Shown here piece by piece: positions 1 through 8,071 of a stretch of DNA of 64,000 nucleotides (the first letter of the stretch is position 1; each line of letters starts with the position of its first letter). This stretch comes from Chryseobacterium phosphatilyticum (lineage in GTDB: Bacteria > Bacteroidota > Bacteroidia > Flavobacteriales > Weeksellaceae), in the NCBI RefSeq assembly GCF_002899825.2, contig NZ_PPED02000002.1:348159-412158 (forward strand), read 5' to 3'. Under the pieces are notes generated by a model, which saw nothing but the letters and a program-made list of their open reading frames with translations, had not been told where the DNA came from and searched no databases. Made by a program: the position numbers and the translations under genes.

Positions 1-3000
1 AATGTAGGACTAGATTGAGGCAGAACAAATGTGAAATCCGTATTGTCGGCGACACTCAGTCGTCCGTCTACTTTTGGTAAGTCAAGATTTCCACGGATAC
101 GAAGACCGGCATCAATTGCAAGGATACCATACATCATGGCATCGTTCGATTTTTGAGAGTTGACTACTTTGAAATCTTTAGCGTTCACATTAAGGTTAAA
201 TGCAAAATCTCTATACGTTTGGGTAAGTACCTGCCCGTCTACAACAAGTGCATTTCCGTCTTTATCGTTAATTTTGAACTTATTAAATTCAATCCCACGG
301 CTGGTAAAATCAATTTCATCATTCAGCTTTCTGAAGTCGCTTCCTGTTTTTGCAATCTCCAATCCGGCATCATTCAGTTTTATTTTTCCTAAAATATTGG
401 GTTTATCCGTACTTCCCGTAATTTTTAAATTTCCAGAGAGATAACCTTCCGTATTTGTTATAGCATTCATTGAAAAGCCCTGAAGTGTTTTCATCTGAAG
501 CTTATTAATGGCCATATTCAGGTCAAATGAGCTGGAAGAAGTGTTGTAATCTCCCAGGATTTTCACTTCATTATCATTTCCGGAAAGTGCAATATCTGCG
601 TTTAAAACATTCGGTGAAGCATTGTTGACTTTCACGGCAAGATTTCCCACAGGACTTCCGTAGACAATCAGATCGGAAATATTGAGATCCGATGTGAAGG
701 TCATCTTTTTAGTGATATCTCTTAATTGTGCAGTCCCATTGATTGTTCCTCTTGCCAATACAGTATCTTTCTTAATAAGTTCTGTAATGGTTTCAATTTT
801 AAAATCTTTCAACAAAATATTTAAAGGACTGCCGGGATTATTATTTTCAGACTGAAGTGAAATCTGACTATTCCCATTCGATAAAATAAAATTGTCGGCG
901 AGAATTCCTTTACTGCTGATCTGAATTTTATTATTTTCCGCAACATTCCAGTCTGTGTAATTAAGTTTTAATCCGTTTGGATTTAAAGAGATTTCTGTAA
1001 TGTCATTCAAAGATTGTGCATTCCCGGCAATAAGGAATTGGGTGGCATCTTTATCATCTTTCGTCGTGACATTATAATGGATGGTATTGTTGGCAACATC
1101 ACCATCAATATTGATTTTATTCAGTGAAAAACTTGAACTTTTTAAAGCAGCAACATTGAGGTTGTATTGTAATGCCTGATTTTCATTGGTAACTTTTAAA
1201 GTACCTTTTTCAATCGTATTTTCACCATATAATAGTCGTGGAATTTGTCCGTCAAGTTCAATTTTTTGAGAATCGGCGTCATAGTTTCCATTAATATTGA
1301 TGGTTTCAAAATCTTTAAGCTCTGGCACGAATTTTCTGATCAGGTCATCATTTTTCACTTTTGCTGTAAAGGTAAAATGTTGTCCCGGATCAATTTTCTG
1401 ACTTTTATCCGTTTTTTGGAACTGATAGTATTGGTTGATTGTCTGGGTTAAAGCTCCGAAGATTTGTGTGAGTTTGTACTTTCCTTTTAGCTCAACATCA
1501 GCAATTTGAGAATTGAATATGATCTGTGTTGAGTCACTGGTAGAAGATGCTTTCAGATTTACTTCCTGTACAGGATATACTTCTTTGGTATCCGAAAATG
1601 CAAAATCTTTAAGATTTAAATAGCCATTGAGGTTGTTCGGGTCCAGACTGGAGAAATCTCCGTCAATTTTTCCTGCAATAATCATCGGTTTTTCATAGAA
1701 TCCAAGCTTGTTGACATCCAGTTTAATTACTTCACCGTTTATTTTTACGGTAGGATTTTTTTCGTCATACACTCCTGAAGCTGTCAATTGCAGGTTGGCA
1801 TTTGGATCTTTTGAATCTAAAATAACATGATAAGCTCCTTTATTGATCTTACCTGTTAAATTCATGTTTTGATAGTGATACCCTTTGTAAACAGCGGAAG
1901 CTACATGTCCCTTTACATCTGCATTGGCATTTTTAAAGTCGAAACTTTCTCCTTTTGCATAAATCTGAGCTGTAATTGGTCCGACATCTTTATTCTGAAT
2001 GATTTTTCCCACCTGAATTCCTTGCAGATTGGCTTTTACATCATACAATTCGTGATTTTTCCTGCGCATATCAACATTTGCAATGATAGCGGCATTTCCA
2101 AGGGTAGAGTAGAGGTTGAGGTCGGTCGTTACTACTTTGGTTGTACCTTTTGCATTACCTTTTATGCTAAAAGTGGATGGAAGGGAAATATTAGATGGAA
2201 TTGTATTTTTCGGAACAAGGTTGAAAATCGTTTTGGCGTTAGATGAAAATTCTCCGATTCTTACATCATAATACAGCTGATCAGGATTCATCGCATTTTT
2301 GATTTTTCCCGATGCCACTACCCTCAACTGATCCAATCCTGAAACCTTAAGATCCTGAATAAGGAGATCGTTTACACTGCCTTTTACATTGGCATTGACA
2401 TTTAAAACGGCGTTCGGGTATTTATTAAAAGGGACCGTATTTCTTAATGTAGGAACCAGGTTCAGGATATCAGAAAAACCGACTTTAGAATCTTTAATAT
2501 TGGCTGAAACTTTGACAGTACCCAAATTTGAACTGAGCTGATCGATGGAATTATAATTTAAAATAACCTCATCACGCAACAGTGTTTTCGGAGTTTGAAG
2601 GTATAGGCTTTTTAGAGAAGCCTCCTTTTCGGTATATACAAAATCCGTATTGAATTTTTGAATATCCAATCCTCGGGCTTCCTGTATTTCTGCAGAATTA
2701 ACAGTTCCGGCAAAAGTATTGTTCTCCATTTTGAAACTTCTCAATTCAATATTCATTTTTGAGAAGTTCATATGATTGAAATCCATTCCCTGTCTGGTAG
2801 GAGCGATAGCAGTATTGCTGTACGTAGCTTTTACATCATTAAGAACCAGTTTTCCTAACAGAAGGCTCATAGCTTTATTCTGATCGGAAGTTTTTGAAAT
2901 CTCCGGTTCTTTTGTTTTTTGAGGATTGGCATTTTGTGCAGGAAGGTAAAGATTGGCATTAATATCTGCCCCGGAAAGGAAAACATTGTCAACATTGAAT

Positions 3001-3836
3001 GCATTATTTTCTAGATCCAGTTTATTAACCTTAGTGCTTAGTTCTTTGAACAGTACCTTGGCAAATGTCCTGGTGTTTTCATCACCGTAATCGATATTGA
3101 AATTGGTGAGTTTTATTCCTCTCAAACCAATATTCATGGGCTCCTTTTTATTCAGAGAGTCTACTTTTTTCTCAATTTTTTGAGAAACTTCTTCTACAAT
3201 ACCCTGCTTCAGCTTTAATTTTAGTCCGTCAAGATTAATGTCATTAACCGCGTAGTTGTTTTTAGCAAGGTCGAATTTTTTAACCCTTGTGTCAAAAGAT
3301 TTAAAATACAGATTGATATCGTTTTTTGATTGCTGGTCATTGAAGGTGATTCCGATATCTTTTAAGTTAATTTTATCAAGTGAAATGATAAACGGTTTAG
3401 AAGAACTTTCTTCTTTATCATTAGTGGCAAAGGCATCAATAATATAATCAAAATTGAATTTGCCATCCGGTTTGCGTACTACATTGGCTCTGGCTCCTTG
3501 CATTTCTACAGAGGTAATATCTGCAGTTGAATTAATGAGCTTCAGCATGTGTAAACCAACATCCAGTTTTTTGACCGACAGAAGTGTATCGACATTTTGA
3601 CCTTTAAGGTAAAGATTTTCCATAACAATACTGTTCGGAAATCCTATATAGACCCTTTCCAGGCTTACTTTGGTTTTGATTTTTTTCTCCAGATAAACAA
3701 TAAGCTTGTCCTTAATAAAATTTTGAACAGCTGGAAGTCTTAAGCTTAGGATCAACAGGGTAAGTAAAACCACTATTGAAATAAAGGTTATTACAATACG
3801 CCTTAAGAGTTTTGTGGTGTTGATTTTCAGTTTCAA
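1..3836 (-). CDS. TamB/AsmA-like envelope assembly protein (C-terminus cut by window edge)
   Basis: The minus strand stays open from position 3836 to the left edge, giving about 1,278 residues without the C-terminus. I read it directly: a short basic N-terminus, one membrane anchor at about residues 11-32 (VITFISIVVLLTLLIL), then a long periplasmic stretch of short beta-strand-like repeats (LxLxG, DxxLLxxKKLDV, VxMxGARANVVRKPDGKFN). This is the style of TamB/AsmA bridge proteins, which span the periplasm and serve outer-membrane protein or lipid traffic. The start is a TTG just downstream of a TAnnTTTG promoter box; no ATG is available nearby. The diagnostic DUF490 C-terminal domain lies outside the window, so TamB rather than another AsmA-like protein is inferred from size and the N-terminal pattern. 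Confidence 0.72.
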   Translation of the reverse strand, partial: MKLKINTTKLLRRIVITFISIVVLLTLLILSLRLPAVQNFIKDKLIVYLEKKIKTKVSLERVYIGFPNSIVMENLYLKGQNVDTLLSVKKLDVGLHMLKLINSTADITSVEMQGARANVVRKPDGKFNFDYIIDAFATNDKEESSSKPFIISLDKINLKDIGITFNDQQSKNDINLYFKSFDTRVKKFDLAKNNYAVNDINLDGLKLKLKQGIVEEVSQKIEKKVDSLNKKEPMNIGLRGIKLTNFNIDYGDENTRTFAKVLFKELSTKVNKLDLENNAFNVDNVFLSGADINANLYLPAQNANPQKTKEPEISKTSDQNKAMSLLLGKLVLNDVKATYSNTAIAPTRQGMDFNHMNFSKMNIELRSFKMENNTFAGTVNSAEIQEARGLDIQKFNTDFVYTEKEASLKSLYLQTPKTLLRDEVILNYNSIDQLSSNLGTVKVSANIKDSKVGFSDILNLVPTLRNTVPFNKYPNAVLNVNANVKGSVNDLLIQDLKVSGLDQLRVVASGKIKNAMNPDQLYYDVRIGEFSSNAKTIFNLVPKNTIPSNISLPSTFSIKGNAKGTTKVVTTDLNLYSTLGNAAIIANVDMRRKNHELYDVKANLQGIQVGKIIQNKDVGPITAQIYAKGESFDFKNANADVKGHVASAVYKGYHYQNMNLTGKINKGAYHVILDSKDPNANLQLTASGVYDEKNPTVKINGEVIKLDVNKLGFYEKPMIIAGKIDGDFSSLDPNNLNGYLNLKDFAFSDTKEVYPVQEVNLKASSTSDSTQIIFNSQIADVELKGKYKLTQIFGALTQTINQYYQFQKTDKSQKIDPGQHFTFTAKVKNDDLIRKFVPELKDFETININGNYDADSQKIELDGQIPRLLYGENTIEKGTLKVTNENQALQYNLNVAALKSSSFSLNKINIDGDVANNTIHYNVTTKDDKDATQFLIAGNAQSLNDITEISLNPNGLKLNYTDWNVAENNKIQISSKGILADNFILSNGNSQISLQSENNNPGSPLNILLKDFKIETITELIKKDTVLARGTINGTAQLRDITKKMTFTSDLNISDLIVYGSPVGNLAVKVNNASPNVLNADIALSGNDNEVKILGDYNTSSSSFDLNMAINKLQMKTLQGFSMNAITNTEGYLSGNLKITGSTDKPNILGKIKLNDAGLEIAKTGSDFRKLNDEIDFTSRGIEFNKFKINDKDGNALVVDGQVLTQTYRDFAFNLNVNAKDFKVVNSQKSNDAMMYGILAIDAGLRIRGNLDLPKVDGRLSVADNTDFTFVLPQSSPT

Positions 3837-3854
3837 ATTCGGTGTGGTTTCTAA

Positions 3855-3862
3855 CAAAGATA
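3855..3862 (-). promoter_or_regulatory. -7 box (TATCTTTG) of the TamB-like gene
   Basis: The minus strand reads TATCTTTG, a full match to the Bacteroidota -7 consensus TAnnTTTG, about 18 bases before the proposed TTG start at 3836. I see no clear -33 TTTG. The short leader it implies supports the TTG start. Confidence 0.5.
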
Positions 3863-4013
3863 ATAATACTAAATTATTTACACTTTGTTGTGGTACCCTT
3901 TACGAATGCAAAAATCCTGCCTTGGTCCCCTTATTATGGAATTTTTAGTTTAGTAGTTGTCAAGTGAATAGTTGAGTAAGACGAACCAAGGTGTGGATTT
4001 TGTTCTTTAGAAA

Positions 4014-4099
4014 GCCCCCTTTATATCATTTTTTTTAATGTTGAAAAGGTTAGTTAGCAAAAATGAAAATTCAAATGTTAGTGTTGTTCTAAAGGGGGC
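4014..4099. repeat. Widely spaced inverted repeat between TamB-like gene and ccoP
   Basis: GCCCCCTTTA at 4014-4023 is the exact reverse complement of TAAAGGGGGC at 4090-4099, with a 66-base AT-rich spacer. The GC-rich arms stand out from their surroundings. No T-run follows directly, so it is not a textbook terminator. It may be an intergenic palindromic element or a long-loop RNA hairpin after ccoP. Confidence 0.5.
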
Positions 4100-4122
4100 G
4101 TGGCATGGTTTATTTATTATTT

Positions 4123-5010
4123 TTAATTGTTCCCATTCTCCCATTTTACTTCCTCTCCCTGTGGGGCAGCGCCACCTTGTGATACTGTGATCGGGGAAGA
4201 TTCCTGATTGATATGATAAATATAGGCTGCAATTTTTTCAGCATCTTTTCCTGTGATGGTTCCTTCTTTAATAAAAGGTCTCATGGTAGGATTGTTTGGC
4301 GAACCGTTCTCAAGCATCCAGAAAACATTTTTAAATAAACTTTTTTCTTTGATGTTGATCCAGTGGGTGTCGGTAAGGTTAGGACCAATGCCTCCTTTCC
4401 CTCCATCCCCATGGCAAGTCACACAATTGGTTTTGAAAAGTTCCTGGCCTTCTGTTATGTTATCTGCGCTGTATTTTGCTGTTTCCAGACTGATCTTGGG
4501 TGCTGTTTTTTCATATTCTTCAATGGAAGCGAGCATCGTTTTAGCTTCTTTAGTATATTCAGCGTCAGGATGGGCATAGTCAGTAAAGGTAAATGCCATT
4601 AAATAGACCACACAGAAGATACATCCAAACCAGAACAGACCGATCCACCATTTGGGAAGCGAGTTGTCGAGTTCAGTAATTCCATCAAAACCATGGTCAA
4701 TAAGAATGTCTTTTTCTTCACTTACAGATTGCTTTTTGAAAGCTGAATTCCATAGCTTCTGATAATAGGGAATACTTTTTTCTGCCAGATATTCTTTTTT
4801 CTCATCCTCAGATAATTTACTGAAGCTGTCGTTCTCGATCAAATCTCCGATAGAGTTCATGATCATCAGAAGAATGACGGTAATCAGAATCAGAGCCCAG
4901 AAAAATGGGGAAGAAAAATATCCTGAATCACTGGCAAACATTTCAAAAGCCATGATCGTTAAACCTATCGTTACTGAGATATATACTGAAATTGGGGTTC
5001 TCGTTTTCAT
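4123..5010 (-). CDS. ccoP: cbb3-type cytochrome c oxidase subunit III (CcoP)
   Basis: 295 residues. CcoP is the membrane-anchored c-type cytochrome subunit that passes electrons to the CcoNO catalytic core of the high-affinity oxidase. Two hydrophobic segments lie near residues 8-25 and 35-55 and a third at about 120-143. The cbb3 N-terminal signature DHGFDGITELDNSLPKWW precedes the third. A single haem-binding CVTCH motif lies at residues 196-200, with a likely axial methionine in PTMRPF. Many proteobacterial CcoP proteins carry two haem motifs; only one is present here, as is usual in Flavobacteriia. It lies 22 bases after ccoNO on the same strand, clearly one operon. No separate ccoQ fits in the gap. 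Confidence 0.95.
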   Translation of the reverse strand: MKTRTPISVYISVTIGLTIMAFEMFASDSGYFSSPFFWALILITVILLMIMNSIGDLIENDSFSKLSEDEKKEYLAEKSIPYYQKLWNSAFKKQSVSEEKDILIDHGFDGITELDNSLPKWWIGLFWFGCIFCVVYLMAFTFTDYAHPDAEYTKEAKTMLASIEEYEKTAPKISLETAKYSADNITEGQELFKTNCVTCHGDGGKGGIGPNLTDTHWINIKEKSLFKNVFWMLENGSPNNPTMRPFIKEGTITGKDAEKIAAYIYHINQESSPITVSQGGAAPQGEEVKWENGNN

Positions 5011-5032
5011 TGCAATACCATTTTATCTTTAC

Positions 5033-7321
5033 TTAGTCTACACTTGCTGTTTGGATCTCCGTTGTTTTGATATCTGTACCTAATCTCTGCAGATAGGCTA
5101 TCACTGCTATAATTTCTCTTTGCTCAAGAGGAACATATGCAGAGCCTTTAGCTATTTTTTCTTTTATCATCTGATCTTTTACGTCAGTAGCTTCTGAATA
5201 AATTCTTTCTACAATCGCTTTTGACTGATTGTCTGCCCACTGATTAGCAGAATCAATCTGTGCTTTGGTGTAAGGTACCGCGAAGGCATTCTTCATCAGT
5301 TTCATTTTATCTGCCATCTGGGTACGATCCAGTTTATTGGTAATTAACCATGGGAAACGGGGCATGATGGAACCTGCCGAAGTAATTCTTGGGTTATACA
5401 TATGCTTGAAGTGCCATGAATCCGGGTTTCTGCCTCCTTCTCTGTGAAGATCTGGTCCGGTTCTTTTTGATCCCCAAAGGAATGGTCTGTCATAAATAAA
5501 CTCTCCCGCTTTAGAATACTGACCATTCTTCCCTTCGAATCGTACTACTTCATCACGGAAAGGTCTGATCATTTGAGAATGACACGAGTTACATCCCTCG
5601 CGGATATATAAATCTCTTCCTTCCAGTTCCAATGGAGTATATGGTTTTACAGCAGTAATGGTAGGAACGCTTTGTTTCAACGACAGGGTAGGAACAATTT
5701 CCACAAGTCCACCAATTGCTATTGTAATGAAAGCAAGTATCGAAAGTAGGGTGGGAGTTCTTTCCAACCAAAGGTGTACGCCCTCTCCTTCTTTTCTGGA
5801 GCTTCCAATGTTGGCCAATGCAGGAGCTTCCGCAGGAACTTCTTTTTGAAATGAGCCCGATTTAACAGTTTTAATTACATTGATTACCATTAAAATCGCT
5901 CCGGAAAGATAAAAGATACCTCCTAAGAATCTCATTTTAAAGTATGGAATAATCGCTGTAACAGTGTCTAGCCAGTTTTTCCATAATAATGTTCCATCCG
6001 GGTTGAACTGTTTCCACATCAGACCCTGTGTGAATCCTGCAATATACATGGGTACAGCGTAGAAGATAATTCCTAATGTTCCCAGCCAGAAGTGCCAGTT
6101 GGCCATTTTTTTAGACCAAAGCTTTGTTCTCCACATGATTGGTACCAGGTAATATACCACTCCGAAGGCCATGAATCCATTCCATCCAAGAGCTCCCAGG
6201 TGTACGTGACCAATAACCCAGTCGGTATAGTGTCCGATTTTATTTAAAGATTTTGTTGCTAACAGAGGACCTTCAAAAGTAGCCATACCATAGCAGGTAA
6301 TAGCAACGACGAAGAATTTAAGGATAGGATTTTCTCTTACTTTATCCCATGCGCCTCTTAAAGTAAGAAGCCCGTTTAACATTCCTCCCCATGATGGAGC
6401 TATAAGCATGATGGAGAATCCTGTTCCTACTGCCTGCGCCCATGCAGGTAATGCTGTATATTGCAGGTGGTGAGGGCCTGCCCAAAGATATACAAAGATC
6501 AACGACCAGAAGTGGATAATAGATAGTTTGTATGAGAATACAGGACGTTGTGCCGCTTTTGGCATAAAGTAATACATCAGACCTAATACAGGAGTGGTTA
6601 ATACGAATGCTACTGCATTGTGACCATACCACCATTGTACCAAGGCGTCTTTTACACCTGCATATACAGAATAAGATTTCCAGCTTGTGAAAGATAACGG
6701 AACTTCCAGATTATTGAAGATGTGAAGCATGGCTACGGCAATCCAGGTTGCCAGATAAAACCAGATCGCTACATATAAATGTCTTACCCTTCTTTTGGCG
6801 ATGGTTCCGAACATATTGATTCCAAAGATGATCCATGAGAATGCAATTAAGATATCAATAGGCCATTCGTGTTCAGCATATTCTTTAGAAGTATTGATTC
6901 CCATTAAGAATGTAATCACTACGGTAATGATCATAAATTGCCATGACCAAAAGTGGATCCATGAAAGAGTGTCACTATACATTCTTGTTTTCAGCAGCCT
7001 TTGCATACTGTAGTAAGCACCGCAGAAAAAGGAATTACAAACGAAAGCAAAAATAACGGCACTCGTATGAAGCATTCTGATCCTGCCGAAGCCCATCGCC
7101 CCCTGGGTATTAATCAATCCCTGGATATTTCCCGATGCTAAGCTTTTGATAGTAGTATCATCTGTACCGAATAAAAATTCAGGTAATTCAGGATAAAAAA
7201 GCATCAATGCAGCAGTGAGCCCAAGCAGAAATCCTACGAGTCCGAATACGATAGTAGCATAGAGGAATGCCCTGACAATATTATTGTCATAATTAAATTT
7301 TTGCGTCTCCATAAATTCCAA
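5033..7321 (-). CDS. ccoNO: Fused cbb3-type cytochrome c oxidase subunits I and II (CcoNO)
   Basis: 762 residues, a fusion of the haem-copper catalytic subunit CcoN (about residues 1-500) with the monohaem cytochrome subunit CcoO (about 540-740). The CcoN part has some twelve membrane spans and the expected histidine motifs: RMLHTSAV, WYGHNAVAF, AGPHHLQY and GHVHLGALGWNG. The CcoO part has CNSCH at residues 577-581 followed by QMIRPFRDEVVRF, a typical CcoO signature. The enzyme reduces oxygen to water with high affinity and pumps protons. CcoN-CcoO fusion is common in Bacteroidota. The start could also be Met4. The assembly genes ccoG, ccoI and ccoS are not in this window. I see no clear FNR-type palindrome upstream. 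Confidence 0.97.
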   Translation of the reverse strand: MEFMETQKFNYDNNIVRAFLYATIVFGLVGFLLGLTAALMLFYPELPEFLFGTDDTTIKSLASGNIQGLINTQGAMGFGRIRMLHTSAVIFAFVCNSFFCGAYYSMQRLLKTRMYSDTLSWIHFWSWQFMIITVVITFLMGINTSKEYAEHEWPIDILIAFSWIIFGINMFGTIAKRRVRHLYVAIWFYLATWIAVAMLHIFNNLEVPLSFTSWKSYSVYAGVKDALVQWWYGHNAVAFVLTTPVLGLMYYFMPKAAQRPVFSYKLSIIHFWSLIFVYLWAGPHHLQYTALPAWAQAVGTGFSIMLIAPSWGGMLNGLLTLRGAWDKVRENPILKFFVVAITCYGMATFEGPLLATKSLNKIGHYTDWVIGHVHLGALGWNGFMAFGVVYYLVPIMWRTKLWSKKMANWHFWLGTLGIIFYAVPMYIAGFTQGLMWKQFNPDGTLLWKNWLDTVTAIIPYFKMRFLGGIFYLSGAILMVINVIKTVKSGSFQKEVPAEAPALANIGSSRKEGEGVHLWLERTPTLLSILAFITIAIGGLVEIVPTLSLKQSVPTITAVKPYTPLELEGRDLYIREGCNSCHSQMIRPFRDEVVRFEGKNGQYSKAGEFIYDRPFLWGSKRTGPDLHREGGRNPDSWHFKHMYNPRITSAGSIMPRFPWLITNKLDRTQMADKMKLMKNAFAVPYTKAQIDSANQWADNQSKAIVERIYSEATDVKDQMIKEKIAKGSAYVPLEQREIIAVIAYLQRLGTDIKTTEIQTASVD

Positions 7322-7431
7322 TAGTGTTTACCGAAGTGATATTTTCTATGAAACAGGTTTATTTTTTACCTTTTTCTATATTGAAAATAAATATCATGTA
7401 ACGTGTATAATGTTTTGCCAAAGGTATTTAT

Positions 7432-7439
7432 TAACTTTG
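7432..7439 (+). promoter_or_regulatory. -7 box (TAACTTTG) before the XRE gene
   Basis: TAACTTTG matches TAnnTTTG, 56 bases before the ATG at 7496. A TTTG lies at 7414-7417, but the 14-base spacer is shorter than usual, so the -33 assignment is weak. Confidence 0.4.
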
Positions 7440-7495
7440 TTGGAGGCTAATAGATAATCTTCTAAAGTATACCGAAAACTACTAAAACAAAAACG

Positions 7496-7792
7496 ATGAA
7501 AGTATGTGGACAAAATATCAGAAAAATCCGTAGGAGCAGAGATCTTACACAGGAGTATATGGCTTTTGAAATGGGGATTTCCCAAAAAGCATATTCCGAT
7601 ATTGAGAATTCCAAGGTGAAGATCAATCTGGAGATACTGACTAAAATTTCAGATATTTTGGATATAAAACCTTCGGACATCTGCAGTATTTCTCATAAAT
7701 GTGGAACTGATGATGCCTATGAAAACAAATATCAGGGATTGGTAGAATATATGAAAAAGAATAATATTGCCATTCCAAAAGAATACTTATAA
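7496..7792 (+). CDS. Small XRE-family DNA-binding regulator
   Basis: 98 residues. Residues 5-60 form a helix-turn-helix domain of the Cro/C1 type: GQNIRKIRRSRDLTQEYMA, then MGISQKAYSDIENSKVK, then LEILTKISDILDIKPSDI. The last 30 residues are a short polar tail that may help dimerisation. It is divergent from ccoNO across 174 bases and is followed by its own terminator, so it is monocistronic. Its target is unknown; the shared intergenic region makes ccoNO or itself possible targets, but nothing in the sequence proves this. The family assignment is secure, the role is not. Confidence 0.85.
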   Translation: MKVCGQNIRKIRRSRDLTQEYMAFEMGISQKAYSDIENSKVKINLEILTKISDILDIKPSDICSISHKCGTDDAYENKYQGLVEYMKKNNIAIPKEYL

Positions 7793-7823
7793 CTTCTCAG
7801 ATTTACATTATCTATAAAATAAC

Positions 7824-7861
7824 ATAATGACCTCCTTATTTGAGAGAGGTCATTATTTTTT
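7824..7861 (+). terminator. Rho-independent terminator after XRE gene
   Basis: ATAATGACCTC (7824-7834) pairs with GAGGTCATTAT (7846-7856) and is followed by a T-run. Confidence 0.85.
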
Positions 7862-8036
7862 GGATCTGTGAATTGTGTTTCTAGCAATCAGTCTTATTTT
7901 TCAAAGACCATGAAAAGGGACAAGTTTTGGTTTTGATCAAATTTATGATATTATATAAATTATTCATAAATAATTATGTGGATAAAAATTCACATTCTTG
8001 TGGATAAATATTTACAATAATTCTAATTTTCTATAA

Positions 8037-8044
8037 TATATTTG
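8037..8044 (+). promoter_or_regulatory. -7 box (TATATTTG) for the sensor kinase operon
   Basis: TATATTTG fits TAnnTTTG and lies 27 bases before the kinase ATG. Two copies of TGTGGATAAA-like sequence lie upstream (about 7977-8010); their role is unknown. Confidence 0.4.
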
Positions 8045-8071
8045 TCATAAAAATAATGCCGGTCCAACTGA

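Noticed and set aside
153..3447. Several plus-strand frames inside the TamB-like gene
   Set aside because: They are antisense shadows of the long minus-strand frame, which has the coding character and a membrane anchor.
7322..7495. FNR-type operator before ccoNO
   Set aside because: No TTGAT-N4-ATCAA-like palindrome is visible in the intergenic region.
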